DNA of 64,000 nt, from NCBI GenBank assembly GCA_964017045.1, contig OZ024802.1:27282293-27346292 (forward strand), written 5' to 3'. Within the stretch, counting starts at the first letter, position 1; every line of letters starts with the position of its first letter. Both the position numbers and the translations under genes were made by a program. This stretch comes from Omphiscola glabra (taxonomy: Eukaryota; Mollusca; Gastropoda; Lymnaeidae). Shown here one piece after another: positions 13,001-22,320 of this stretch. The notes under the pieces are model-generated. The model was given only the letters and a program-made list of their open reading frames with translations, did not search any database and was not told the DNA's origin.

Positions 13001-16000
13001 ATGTTTGACATATGTAAGAAAAAATTACACCGGACATTAACCTTATACTTGACAAATTTAATCAATGGGCATTGAACCTAAAATTTGATCTAATTAAATA
13101 GATATCGCCGTGGGCCTTGACCCCCTAGGCATACGACCATGTCCATCGTACTTCTAGGCAATGTCTTACTTTCTCCCCCAGCTTGTCCCCTAAACTTCAC
13201 GTGGGGGGTCGTCTGCGAGCAAAGCTGCATCCACTGCATCGACGACTGCAATGACGTCACAGGACGATGCACACGTTGTCACGTAGGATTTAAAAACGCC
13301 CCTGGTGGATGCGATACAGGTGGGTTCTTTCTAGCCTCCCCCCCCCCCCGATCTGCATGCAGGTTACGGACATTGTGCGCAATCGGCTTGAGTGTAGTCC
13401 GATAGTGTGTGCACTTGGATCAGGTTTTGCATCTGGTTCAGTGAAACTCCCCACATCTTAAGCTGGGCAACGCGGCATTATAGCGGCTCTTTTATTACCG
13501 TCGACCGCATTATAGCGGCTCTTATATTACCATCGGCCGCATTATAGCGGCTCTTATATTACCATCGGCCGCATTATAGCGGCTCTTATATTACCATCGG
13601 CCGCATTATAGCGGCTCTTATATTACCATCGGCCGCATTATAGCGGCTCTTATATTACCATCGGCCGCATTATAGCGGCTCTTTTATTACCATCGGCCGC
13701 ATTAGAGCGGCTCTTTTACTACCATCGGCCGCATTATAGCGGCTCTCTTATTACCACCGGCCGCATGTGCGCAGTGGAGTAGTTGGGATCTGTGACGGTT
13801 CGCCGCCGCCACCTTAACGCTGCAGTTTTCGCCGCCGCCATATCACCGACGTTGATAATTTCAATACATGGGTGATTATAAATCTGTTTAAACTTTTAAG
13901 AAAATATTTCTATGCAAACGTAATTGTTTGTTTCTAGGCTTCTGACTAAATCAGTGGTTCTCAACCTTCCGAATGCCGCGACCCTTTAATACAGTTCCTG
14001 ATGTTGTGGCGACACCAAAACACAAAATTATTTTCGTTGCTACTTCATAACTGTAGAGTATATGTGTTTTCCAATGGTCTTAGGCGACCCCTGTGAAAGG
14101 GTCGTTCGATCCCCAAAGGGGTCGCGACCTACAGGCTGAGAACCCCTGGACTAAATTGATAATTTTAGCACTTGGGGGTCGTTCGTAAATTACGTCACGC
14201 AAAAATGACCTTTTCAGACCCCCCTCCCGCCCCCTTGTCATGAAGTCTAGCAAATTCTTTACCCCCCTCCCCCCAACTGTGACACATCACATTTAAAAAA
14301 AATCAAAACATGCATAAAATTTTCATAAAGAAACTAATATTTTATTTTATTCTTTAATATTTTCCCATAATGGATTAAGATGTACTATTATTAGAAAACT
14401 GTGACGCGAAACAACGAAGTCATCCACAAGCCAAATGTAAAATGGCCACAACAGTTTTTGCGTCATTTTTCGATATGCGCAAAAGGTGTGAGCGACTTAG
14501 TTTCATAGTACCTATAATACCTGAGGCAATTTCGACCTCAAATTAATTTTTTTTTAAATTGATTAACTAAAGACTTTTCAAAATTAGAAAATTTAATTTT
14601 TTTGTTTTAAAAGTGACATCAAATTTTTTTGCCCCCCTCCCCCGGTCACAAAGTGTCACAAATTCTCGACCCCCCCCTTGAGCGTGACGTAATTTGCGAA
14701 CGACCCCTTACAAAAGGATCCCACCCCCTAAAAAGGCAATGCTCCCGCAAAAGCTCCCGATCAGGAATAATTAAATGCACCAAACAAGGTAACGAAGATA
14801 ACAGCTGTGCATCAAACGTATGCTATTATATTTGTGAGCCAAGATGGCGATTAGGAAATGGAAATTATCTTTCATTTGATACCACATTTTGTCTTACAAA
14901 CCCAACAATAATATCTTTAAAAGTTTTTTTATCCCAACCTCTCACTTCTTGTACCCAGGTGCGAATAGTCACTTTGATATTGGTAACCTTCACTACAGTT
15001 GTGTGTACAATACAATTTAACTGGAAATAGCGATAAGCCTAACAATACTTGTGTGTGAAATGCAAATCTAAATTTTGCAACCAGAACTCTTCAAATAGTG
15101 TAGCAGACTTTTTTTTGTTTTGTATAAAGATGGCGTTTGTCTCCCTCATCCAATCAGAATGCGAGGAGAATGAGTATGGCGAAGACTGTGCCGGCTCGTG
15201 CTTCCATAAATGTGGCGGAGACTGTGTCGATAGAAGAAGCGGCCAGTGTGAACGTAAGTCCTGTCCCAGTCCAAGATACACCCCCCCTCCCCCCCCCCAC
15301 CACACGGCAACCGTCACTTTCAATTTTGTTCACATGACTTGCTGTAATATGACCGAGGTTTCTTGAGATGCTGCCATTGGTTAAAGGATATTGTGGCGTG
15401 TCCAGACCTGTAGTCTGTGTAGTGTCCAGACAATAGTCGACCCGTAAGGGATGATGGCGTTGGTTTTATGACCTAAGACCATTGACCAAACAAAGTGTCA
15501 AGCTTGTCAGATTGCCCACGACGGAATGGCGGCGTTGGTTTATGACCTATTACGCGGTGTGTTACATAAGAAGGGGATTGGGGCCCTGGGAACTGGGGAC
15601 TTATAAAAGAGACAGTAAAACTGAGCAGGGCAGAACTGAGCCGGGGAGAACTCAGCCGGGGAGAACTCAGCCGGGCAGGCAGGTGGTCAGACGGGAGTAG
15701 AGAGGGACCGTGACAGTCGGAGTTAAGTACGACAGAGAGAGCGAGAGAAAGTGAAGCAAAGGATAAGACAAATAAATGTTCAAGGACTATTACAAATGTT
15801 GAGTTGTATTCATTAGTGAAGTACGAGTGAGCAAGGCCAAGGTTATCAACCAGATAAATTAGTCAGATAATCAGAGACGACGCAAGGTTCTCTACAATAT
15901 CAAGCCCCCGGCCCCTCAAACTTTCAAGAATCTTAATGTCTAAACTGGCACGTCATCTGCAAACCTTTATTTAAACCTCAAAACCAGTGCTTTCAAAACT

Positions 16001-18705
16001 GTTTGTCTCGACAAATCGGTGTGTCACCTTGCAGGATGTAGGTGTTTCTCGTGAAAACAGCCTGTACCAATATTCACGCATTTTATTTTTAAAAAAACCA
16101 TTTTTGGACCTAATAAATAAATTCAGAAACTTTTTGACAAATTTTCGCAAATGGTAAATTATATTAAAATAAGACAGTTTCAATCGGGGTCATTTCGTTA
16201 TTATTATTGAATGCAGTCCATCTATTATTAGCTATTATTATTGAAGGAATATGAAGTCTAAAAAGCCGGATCCTTTCAGCTGACGATTTCAGGTGCTGGC
16301 AAATAAGCAAAATGAATTTTGTGATCTAATTTCTTTTTTTTTTTCTTTGTAAACGTTGTGTAAAAAAATTGGCCGTCTTTGATCTTGCCTCTCTGTAATT
16401 AAATATAAAGGAATAATTAAATGTTCCAACCAAAGTAAAGAAGAAAATAACAGCTGTGTATCAAACGTATGCTATGGGATTTGTGAGCCAAGGTGGCGAT
16501 TAGGAAATGGAAAAGTGAAAGAAGAAATATTTGGGAGAAGTAGTATTATTTTACGGCCGAGTTCGAGATAAAATGTGATAGCGGTGGGCTGATTGTGGAA
16601 TGTTCGATTATCAAAGAGAGATAGTTCACTCCCCTCGATTCCCGGATGCCTAAATCTAAAGACTTTGATTGGACGATGGATTCGTTGATGTCAATCTGAG
16701 TGATGACGTTTTCACTCACTGCTGAGGACGGAGAATGCGCTCAATATATAAACCAAAGATTGTAATATGTTAAAGCCGTCGTCGCAAATTGCGGCCAACG
16801 AGCCGCATGCTGCTCTTAAACGACATGAGTGCGGCTCGGCCAGTCGGCCACAAATCGGTTTTGACTCCGAAAAACATGGTTCTTGACATGTTCTTGAAAT
16901 GAAATTTGGCCCCAAAAAAAATTTAATCGTCCTGCTGCTGATTTTTGACTCTTTTGACTAATGAGTTTGCCAACCACTGTGTTAGGGTGATGTGATTTTG
17001 ATTTCTTTTCTTCTTCTTTTTTTTAAAAAAAGGATTTGCGTTATTAAAAATTGCAGCCAAAATATAAATGAAAGGTTTGAATGATCAATGTTGTGTCGTC
17101 ACACATTGCGATGCTAAACTAAATTTAAGATCGTGCCCGTATGTCTTAGGTTAGGTTAGTTTAGCCCGTGGCAGACTGGTCAAAACCGACTTGTTGTATT
17201 GCGAAATGATGGATGACTTTAAAAAAAAGTGTGTTGTAATCTTGAAAAGTTTGTAAAGCACAGCTCTATAACCAACACAAAGGCTATAATTAAATATCTA
17301 ATCTCTAAACCTGTACTTACACATACCATGCGTCATTTAATCTCTAAACTGGTGTTTAGCCACCATCAGTCATTTAATCTCTAAACTTATGCTCAGTTCA
17401 CACGATCAAATTTTCGTCAAACTTTTGTCAAATTTTTGTACGAACTCACTATTTTGTGCGTGGTTTCTTTCTACTTCTTTTTTTTTTTTTTTGGAAAAAA
17501 ATAATTTGAAAGTTGTGACAACGCATCATCCAAAAATCGCAACCAATGCATGATCGAAAATTTGATCGTGTGAACCGGACCTAACACACCCCCCCCCCCA
17601 ACCCGTTACGTTACTCCAATTTTCTTTAAATTGCAGAAAAATTTCGAGCCTTGTTCGTCCTCTTGCCCTGTCTGCTGTTGGTGCCCTTGGTGTTTCTCTG
17701 CATGCTAGCATCGTAAGTGGGCTCATAAATAATCTCTGTCCACTTTTACTGTGCAAGGAACTGCGTATCAAGACGGTTCGTGATGTGGTCTTCTTCCAAG
17801 GATAGCTCAACACTTTTACTGTGCAAGGAACTGCGTATCAAGACAGTTCGTGATGTGGTCTTCTTCCAAGGATAGCTCAATAATAAATGAAATGAAAAGC
17901 TCATCCCCCTTTTTTTGTTTAACTGACATAATTTGTGTGTGACGTCAGACTCACCTTCCCTAACTGCTGATAAATCACGTGACAGCGACCATTTTTCTGA
18001 TATGTTTTCAATGGTTATTTAATTTTACGCAGAACGATGGACGTTTATCCCCACTAATTAAAATTTATGTTTCCCCCACTAGTTAGAATCAATGATTTCC
18101 CCACTAATTAGAATCAATGATTTCCCCACTAATTAGAATCAATGATTTCCCCACTAATTAGAATCAATTATTTCCCCACTAATTAGAATCAATGATTTCC
18201 CCACTAATTAGAATCAATGATTTCCCCACCAATTAGAATCAATGATTTCCCCACTAATTAGAATCAATTATTTCCCCACTAATTAGAATCAATGATTTCC
18301 CCACTAATTAGAATCAATGATTTTCCCACTAATTAGAATCAATGATTTCCCCACTAATTAGAATCAATGATAGTTATTTTGGATCATTCCCCCAAATTAG
18401 ACTGGATGACTTACCCTCATTGGAATGGATGATTGCGTCCTACTTAGCATGGTTGATTTCCCCCATCATTAGAAGGGACAGATTCCCCCTAATTACAATG
18501 TGTGATTACCGTTAACTACAAAAGATTATTTTCCTATTATATTTGAGCAGATGATTTGGGTCTACCGAAAATAAAAACAAAAACAAAACATTGATTCGTC
18601 TATATTTACAGAAAAAGAAGAAACCGACAATTTACACTGGCAGAAGATGCCCTGAATGTCCAGCGAATGTCCACACGTAGAATTATTAGTCATGCCAAGG
18701 TATAG
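145..18705 (+). CDS. IgGFc-binding/EGF-like type I membrane receptor, copy A (3' 14 exons)
   Basis: Spliced gene, 5' end outside the window. Exons: 145-215, 1412-1546, 2210-2388, 4622-4797, 6550-6651, 8249-8423, 9435-9534, 10346-10396, 11191-11328, 11934-12029, 13182-13319, 15158-15253, 17637-17712, 18612-18705. All joins keep frame (1627 nt, 541 residues plus stop). The product has the second half of an IgGFc-binding-type ectodomain (motifs EYWGREF, QPPIC, HHHFV, FGCYIYG), two Asp-rich calcium-loop-like motifs (DNDCDGHIDEE, DKDGLIDED), four Cys-rich EGF/MEGF-like modules, a hydrophobic helix and a basic C-terminus. Each exon matches copy B in order, phase and nearly in length, so the numbering (6-19) follows copy B. 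Known IgGFc-binding-domain proteins are secreted or membrane glycoproteins; a role in adhesion or immune recognition here is inference. The family call is from recognised motifs, the exon structure from frame and splice sites. Confidence 0.85.
310..535. repeat. 24-bp minisatellite
   Basis: About nine units of CTGCTGGGCGTGTCTCAATG. The period is a multiple of three, which explains the spurious open frames here. Confidence 0.85.
1412..1546 (+). CDS. copy A exon 7
   Basis: 135 nt from TTGTCAG to GTAGCAG|GTCAGT. Encodes GSTIEAAKRVGVISGNCRS, a typical IgGFc-binding-domain segment with conserved Gly-Asn-Cys. One codon longer than copy B exon 7. The donor is the first unit of the 1540-1915 array. 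Confidence 0.85.
1540..1915. repeat. About 30-bp donor-containing minisatellite (copy A intron 7)
   Basis: Units start with the true donor context GTAGCAGGTCAGTACC and continue about 12 times, degrading to GTAGCAAGGTCAGTACG. Confidence 0.85.
2210..2388 (+). CDS. copy A exon 8
   Basis: 179 nt, acceptor CCGCAATAG, donor TTC|GTAAGT. Encodes EMILSEEYWGREFITM onward, ending DKFNF; the WGREFI motif is the IgGFc-binding-domain hallmark. About half the residues match copy B exon 8, much lower than in the Cys-rich exons. Confidence 0.88.
2542..2737 (+). mobile_element. SPIN-like non-autonomous hAT element
   Basis: Terminal inverted repeats CAGTGGTTCTCAACC and GGTTAAGAACCGCTG, internal GCGACCCTTTAAT and GGTCGCGACCCACAGG. 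Matches my recollection of SPIN hAT ends. No clear target duplication at this copy. In copy A intron 8. Confidence 0.75.
2911..3270. repeat. CT-rich microsatellite, copy A intron 8
   Basis: Imperfect (CT)n with CCC and TTT interruptions. The matching intron of copy B carries the same kind of tract. Confidence 0.9.
3465..3955. repeat. About 36-bp minisatellite
   Basis: Units around CTGCTGTGACAGAATGACC and GTGACAGTACCT, about 13 copies, imperfect. Confidence 0.85.
4235..4512. repeat. 54-bp minisatellite
   Basis: Five units around TTGGCCAATGTCATCTACCG. 54 bp is 18 codons, so it stays open in several frames on both strands. Confidence 0.9.
4622..4797 (+). CDS. copy A exon 9
   Basis: 176 nt, acceptor CTTCCACAG, donor CTGGAT|GTGAGT. 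Encodes a beta-rich segment with KPILVVQIQPPIC and VPTPLFHWAYTW. The 3' end and donor are repeated about ten more times downstream. Reading past the true donor gives ATG TGA, an immediate stop. Confidence 0.87.
4752..5340 (+). repeat. Exon-9-end/donor repeat, copy A intron 9
   Basis: About ten decoy copies (52-58 bp) of CCGACGCCTTTGTTCCACTG ... CTGGATGTGAGT after the true exon end. At least five keep an intact GTGAGT donor. Confidence 0.92.
5380..5556 (+). mobile_element. OposCharlie-like non-autonomous hAT element
   Basis: Ends CAGTGGTCGGCAAACTCATT and TTTGCCGACCACTG with GAGCCGCATGCG inside. Flanks AGTTAAGG and CATTAAGG match at 6 of 8. Family name from memory of OposCharlie/OC1 ends. Confidence 0.7.
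5640..5990. repeat. Complex minisatellite
   Basis: Nested units of GACCCCCAGATACATGCC and GCAACAGGTAAACCCATAGG. Confidence 0.8.
6550..6651 (+). CDS. copy A exon 10
   Basis: 102 nt. Encodes VPPLLVSHHHFVALIAIK, then a segment ending DGQPIPK. Acceptor CTGTCTTAG, donor AAAAG|GTAAGT; the donor and following bases form the unit of the 6652-6918 array. Confidence 0.85.
6652..6918 (+). repeat. 19-bp donor minisatellite, copy A intron 10
   Basis: About 14 units of GTAAGTTCTCGTGACATAA starting exactly at the true 5' splice site. Confidence 0.95.
8249..8423 (+). CDS. copy A exon 11
   Basis: 175 nt, acceptor CTACCAG, donor TTTCAA|GTAAGT. Encodes WEFAHGGHDYHATMINTT and LRFGCYIYGQGTQSGYMHPA, the C-terminal part of the IgGFc-binding-type region. 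Highly similar to copy B exon 11. Confidence 0.9.
9095..9235 (+). mobile_element. LINE/SINE 3' tail (GACGGGAAGTGGGTC family)
   Basis: GTCAAGTTTCAGCTCGATAG, GACGGGAAGTGGGTCGATTA, then TATAAAGGATTT. Related segments at 42560-42650 and 43020-43150 plus 44330-44360. Confidence 0.55.
9435..9534 (+). CDS. copy A exon 12 (acidic calcium-loop-like motif 1)
   Basis: 100 nt. Encodes ACDTVTDKPKMT then GDAIDNDCDGHIDEE, an Asp-rich motif like EF-hand or thrombospondin type 3 loops. One base differs from copy B exon 12, and the flanking introns are also nearly identical. Confidence 0.88.
10346..10396 (+). CDS. copy A exon 13 (acidic calcium-loop-like motif 2)
   Basis: 51-nt mini-exon, acceptor GTTTCAG, donor AATAA|GTAAGT. 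Encodes DDDKDGLIDEDIRKFRI. It repeats the exon 12 theme and probably extends a calcium-binding linker between the IgGFc region and the Cys-rich modules. Confidence 0.8.
10958..11160 (-). mobile_element. SPIN-like non-autonomous hAT element
   Basis: Same family, opposite orientation (CAGCGGTTCTTAACCTGTGG ... GAGAACCGCTG). Flanks TTCTAAGT and TTTTAAGT match at 7 of 8 bases, as expected for a hAT target duplication. Ends 30 bp before copy A exon 14. Confidence 0.82.
11191..11328 (+). CDS. copy A exon 14 (Cys-rich module 1)
   Basis: 138 nt with acceptor TTTGTAG and donor ACACGG|GTGAGT. Encodes CPKLYTWGSNCEKSC, CADDC and CKDGFKHSLGGC, an EGF/MEGF-like module. A SPIN-like element ends only about 30 bp upstream, and the donor is amplified into an 11-unit array downstream. 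Confidence 0.88.
11290..11750 (+). repeat. 39-bp exon-end/donor minisatellite, copy A intron 14
   Basis: About 11 units of AAACATTCATTGGGTGGATG followed by TGACACGGGTGAGTGG, derived from the last 27 nt of exon 14 plus the donor. Confidence 0.95.
11934..12029 (+). CDS. copy A exon 15 (Cys-rich module 2)
   Basis: 96 nt, acceptor TTTTTCAG. Encodes ACEEFEYGKDCQGSC, DKCGRDC and TGECE, a second EGF-like type; nearly identical to copy B exon 15. Confidence 0.88.
12120..12740. repeat. 37/38-bp minisatellite, copy A intron 15
   Basis: About 16 units of TTTACAAAGACAATATCCGT then ATGATATCCCATGCGC, very homogeneous. Confidence 0.95.
13182..13319 (+). CDS. copy A exon 16 (Cys-rich module 3)
   Basis: 138 nt, acceptor CCCCCAG. 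Encodes ACPLNFTWGVVCEQSC, CIDDC, GRCTRCHVGFK. Same length, phase and Cys pattern as exon 14. Confidence 0.88.
13475..13770. repeat. 32-bp minisatellite, copy A intron 16
   Basis: Nine units of GGCCGCATTATAGCGGCTCT; each holds a CpG-rich near-palindrome. Confidence 0.95.
13952..14148 (+). mobile_element. SPIN-like non-autonomous hAT element with perfect TSD
   Basis: CAGTGGTTCTCAACCTTCCG to CTGAGAACCCCTG, flanked by identical GACTAAAT octamers (13944-13951 and 14149-14156). In copy A intron 16. Confidence 0.88.
14172..14709. mobile_element. 540-bp MITE, family M (ends GTCGTTCG...TACGTCACGC)
   Basis: Inverted ends GGTCGTTCGTAAATTACGTC and GACGTAATTTGCGAACGACC. Internal segment near CGAAACAACGAAGTCATCC is found inverted at 30072-30610. 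In copy A intron 16. Confidence 0.7.
14770..15035 (+). repeat. Interspersed repeat G
   Basis: GAGCCAAGATGGCGATTAGG and TCTTACAAACCCAACAATAA recur at 16412-16512, 40735-40920 and 41420-41620 in introns. Family not recognised. Confidence 0.5.
15158..15253 (+). CDS. copy A exon 17 (Cys-rich module 4)
   Basis: 96 nt, acceptor CCAATCAG, donor GAAC|GTAAGT. Encodes ECEENEYGEDCAGSC, HKCGGDC, SGQCE. Same length and Cys pattern as exon 15. Confidence 0.87.
15625..15675. repeat. Short GCCGGGGAGAACTCA repeat
   Basis: Three to four 15-bp units in copy A intron 17. Confidence 0.6.
16776..16979 (-). mobile_element. OposCharlie-like non-autonomous hAT element
   Basis: Inverted copy ending ATGAGTTTGCCAACCACTG; flanks TGTTAAAG and TGTTAGGG match at 6 of 8. 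In copy A intron 17. Confidence 0.7.
17637..17712 (+). CDS. copy A exon 18 (transmembrane helix)
   Basis: 76 nt, acceptor AAATTGCAG, donor GCATC|GTAAGT. Encodes a Leu-rich membrane segment, core LFVLLPCLLLVPLVFLCMLA. It is the only long hydrophobic stretch after the ectodomain. Confidence 0.85.
17747..17880. repeat. Approximately 70-bp direct duplication, copy A intron 18
   Basis: Two near-identical copies beginning CACTTTTACTGTGCAAGGAA, starting about 35 bp after the donor. Confidence 0.9.
18055..18540. repeat. 25-bp minisatellite, copy A intron 18
   Basis: About 12 tight units of AATTAGAATCAATGATTTCC then degenerate units to 18540. Related to the copy B array at 53225. Confidence 0.92.
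18612..18705 (+). CDS. copy A exon 19 (cytoplasmic tail and stop)
   Basis: Acceptor TTTACAG; encodes KRRNRQFTLAEDALNVQRMS, TRRIISHAKV, then TAG at 18703-18705. The basic residues directly after the helix fit positive-inside topology. I see no ITIM/ITAM tyrosine motif in the tail. Confidence 0.85.
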
Positions 18706-18866
18706 CAGACCTCCATGAGCGGCGATGGACCAAACAGAGCATGTCGCTAGCCGTGTCAAGATCTGGACCAGTATTTTAATATCAATACCAGCTTTTTGTA
18801 CAGATTGGATCCTGTAATTTGACTAACAATTTGACAAATATGTATTGTTGTATTATTTGACATTTG

Positions 18867-18872
18867 ATTAAA
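18867..18872 (+). promoter_or_regulatory. Putative poly(A) signal ATTAAA, copy A
   Basis: ATTAAA about 160 nt after the stop, in a stretch (TTTGATTAAAA) conserved at the matching place after copy B. Position-based inference only. Confidence 0.35.
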
Positions 18873-19067
18873 ATGATCACCATGTGGTTATTGTTTTGTG
18901 TGTGCCATTTTTGCAGTTGTTTCACGCGTTGGACTTGTGTATAAATCATGTGGTTGTATCGGAGAGAAGTCATTAATCAGTAATGTTTCCCTTTCAGTGT
19001 TCGATGAGAAATCATTACAGTAAAGAAAGTCAAAAAAAAAAAATACTATTGCAGTGTAGTACAACGG

Positions 19068-19200
19068 TCCCCAACCCACCTTTTTGGCTCTATGGACCGG
19101 TTTTGTAGAAAATGATGATTTTTTTCCCCACGGACACGGGGCGGGGTGTTCTGGGTTTGCTTCAAGTGCAACATTTTTTTTAATCACACGGTTAGTGTCA
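19068..19200 (+). mobile_element. hAT-like end fragment
   Basis: ACGGTCCCCAACCCACCTTT ... TATGGACCGGTTTTGTAG ... CCCACGGACACGGGGCGGGG resembles Charlie/Zaphod-type hAT termini. Only one end seen. Confidence 0.4.
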
Positions 19201-19374
19201 CTTTCGGTCCAGTCCCCCAGCGGTGTCTGGTGACCTTTGCTGTAGTACTTGTACCCAGTACCTGCGCGACAAAATCTCTAGCTCGTTTAATGCTTTTAGC
19301 AATTCCGGACAAACAATTTTTGCTGGCAAATAGCTCTCAAATTCCGCAGCCTTTGCAGTGAGCTATTGGTTTAT

Positions 19375-19950
19375 TTAATAGTTTGTACACTCAGACTTTC
19401 TTGACCAACTGACCAATCATAGTTTGTACACTCAGGATTTCTTGACCACCTGACCAATCATAGCTTGTACACTCAGACTTTCTTGACCAACTGACCAATC
19501 ATAGTTTGTACACTCAGGATTTCTTGACCACCTGACCAATCATAGCTTGTACACTCACTGCTTTCTTGACCAACTGACCAACTACTAGGGTTGCCGCTCT
19601 GTAGGCGATTTGATCTCATCTGTGCATATTTTTCAGCATTTTCAATAGTTTGGAGGTTTTTACAAAGTTTTCTATGGAATCAACGCGTGTTGAATGAGTT
19701 AAATCTCATTGGACTGGCAGCCTTGTGGGTTTTTATATCGTGAGGAACAGTGGTTACATGGATTTGTGGACATCGTTGACATAAACAAAGACATTTTAAT
19801 ATCCGCATTGGATATTTTCCCGACCAACCCACCATTCATAGCTTGTACACTCAGACTTTCTTGACCAACTGACCATTCATAGCTTGTACGCTCAGACTTT
19901 CTTGACCAACTGACCATTCATACCTTGTACACTCAGACTTTCTTGACCAA
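19375..19950. repeat. 41-bp minisatellite in the copy A 3' flank
   Basis: Units TTGTACACTCAGACTTTCTT then GACCAACTGACCAATCATAG, in two blocks (19375-19585 and 19815-19950). The same unit lies after copy B (55000-55345). Confidence 0.92.
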
Positions 19951-20130
19951 CTTCTAGGGTAGCCGCTCTGTAGGCGATTTGATCTCATCTGTGCATATTT
20001 TTCAGCATTTCTATGGAATCAACGCGTGTTGAATGAGTTAAATCTCATTTGACTGGCAGCCTTGTGGGGTTTTTTTTATCGTGAGGAACAGTGATTACAT
20101 GGATTTGTGGACATCGTTGACATAAACAAA
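19585..20130. repeat. Duplicated block of about 150-200 bp
   Basis: GCCGCTCTGTAGGCGATTTG ... TGGATTTGTGGACATCGTTG occurs at 19590-19790 and again at 19960-20130. Confidence 0.85.
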
Positions 20131-20489
20131 GACATATTCCTATCCGCCAGAATTGGAAAAAAGGATTTGTCATATTGTAAACAAATCAAAACAATCACCC
20201 AGGGACAAATCACCTAGACAAAAGCAATTTTACTGATCTTGAAGGGGAAAAAAAGACCTCTGCTCAAACAAAAAGCTAAGAGTCTGTTCTTAATTACAAC
20301 TCACACTCAAGAATTTAATTCTTAACACACCATTTTTGGACGTAAGTCTTGCTACAGACTAATTTTTAGGAACAACGAAAAACTTAAACACGGATTTTGA
20401 AGAGTGAACAAGAAATATGTACGATGAATGTAAAAAAATCGATTCATTTGAATCAATGAACGAGATCTCTATAATGATGTAACAAAGCC

Positions 20490-21345
20490 TGCCAGGAGTT
20501 AGAGAGGATAGCTAGAGACCGGAAGAGATGGAGACGGTTAGAGAGGATAGCTAGAGACTGAAAGAGTTAGAGAGGATAGCTAGAGACTGAAAGAGTTAGA
20601 AAGGATAGCTAGAGACTGAAAGAGTTAGAGGGGATAGCTAGAGACTGAAAGAGTTAGAGAGGATAGCTAGAGACTGGAAGAGATGGAGACGGTTAGAGAG
20701 GATAGCTAGAGACTAAAAGAGTTAGATAGGATAGCTAGAGACTGAACGAGTTAGAGAGGATAGCTAAAGACCGGAAGAGTTGGAAAGAGAGAGGATAGCT
20801 AGAGACCGGAAGAGTTGGAAAGAGAGAGGATAGCTAGAGACCGGAAGAGTTGGAAAGAGAGAGGATAGCTAGAGACTGAAAGTGTTAGAGAGGATAGCTA
20901 AAGACCGGAAGAGTTGGAAAGAGAGAGGATAGATAAAGACCGGAAGAGTTGGAAAGAGAGAGGATAGCTAAAGACCGGAAGAGTTGGAAAGAGAGAGGAT
21001 AGCTAGAGACTGAAAGAGTTAGAGGATAGATAGAGGGCAGAAGAGTTGGGAAACGTTAGAGAGGATAGCTAGAGACCGGAAGAGATGGAAACGGTTAGAG
21101 AGGATAGCTAGAGACTGAAAGAGTTAGAGAGGATAGATAGAGGCCAGAAGAGTTGGAAAGAGTTAGAGAGGATAGCTAGAGACCGGAAGAGTTGGAAAGA
21201 GTTAGAGAGGATAGCTAGAGACCAGAAGAGTTGGAAAGAATAAGAGAGGATAGCTAGAAACCGAAAGAGTTGGAAAGAGTTAAAGAGGACAGATAAAGGT
21301 CAGAAGAGTTCCAAAGAGTTAGAGACGATAGCTAGAAACCGGAAA
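20490..21345. repeat. GGATAGCTAGAGAC minisatellite
   Basis: About 25 units of 30-45 bp mixing GAGAGGATAGCTAGAGACCG, GAAAGAGTTAG and GAAGAGTTGGAAAGA. Purine-rich on the plus strand. Confidence 0.92.
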
Positions 21346-22149
21346 GCTTGTCACAAAATTGGTAACGTCCTCTGCTCCACTTGGAGTTAAAAAGTCCATA
21401 GCAGAAGAAGGAATGAATCTTCATGTTTTTACATCATATTTTTTTCCTCGTCTGATTAAAATATTAAAAATAAGAAGCACGAGTGAAACGAGGAGATTTC
21501 GGTTTGATAAATGGCGAAGGCATTACTTTTATAATGGCCATAATTCCTCTATGGCTGATCTCTTTTCAAAATTGCGAAAAAATTATAATCTTAAACCAAA
21601 CAGGAAGTTAGTAAAATCTTCATAAGGTAGATCACTCTATAGACCATATTTTGTTTGCTAACAATGGTAACAACTCAAAGCTATATGACACGCTACGTCT
21701 CATGTAGGTAAATAATCAGACTAAGATAGAAATGATTTAACTAGACCATTTAAAACGTTAGGGAAGTTTTGAAAGTATTTCTCAAGCGCAAAAGCCAGCC
21801 ATCGTATATTGTAAAACCTCACCTGCGTAATGACGCAATATAATTTAGTACGTAGGCTTCTGGGTTTTTTTTTTGGGGGGGGGGGGAATTCAGTGTATGT
21901 TGATTAAAATCAAATAATTTAAAATGTACATGAGATTACCTTGTTACCTATAAATGTGCTGCCGGAGACGGGAGGTCAGACATAACCGATTATATATTCG
22001 GGACAGCATGAACAGCCGTCTGTTGTTTTATTTTATGAGTATGTTTGTTTTAATTAGGAGTGAGTAACATTGCGTGGTGTCGCTACCCGGAGTCGGAGCT
22101 TTTTCGATAATTTGAAGAAGGAAAAAAAAAAGAAATATGTTTGTGGTCA

Positions 22150-22320
22150 TTGGCGCGATACAATGATCTGGTGACTGCCTGTATCCTGTCATTGTACACA
22201 ATCTCTGTCGTGATACAATTATCTGGTGGATGCCTGTATCTTGTCATTGTACACAAACTCTGGCGTGACACAATGATCTGGTGGATGCCTGTATCTTGTG
22301 ATTGTTCACAAACTCCAGAT
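22150..22320. repeat. 54/55-bp repeat upstream of copy B
   Basis: Three units with ACAATGATCTGGTGGATGCC and GTATCTTGTCATTGTACACA, about 500 bp before the start codon. Confidence 0.85.

Noticed and set aside
21359..21625. 88-residue frame between the two receptors
   Set aside because: No ATG at its start, no recognised domain, and no neighbouring exon; could be an old transposon fragment.
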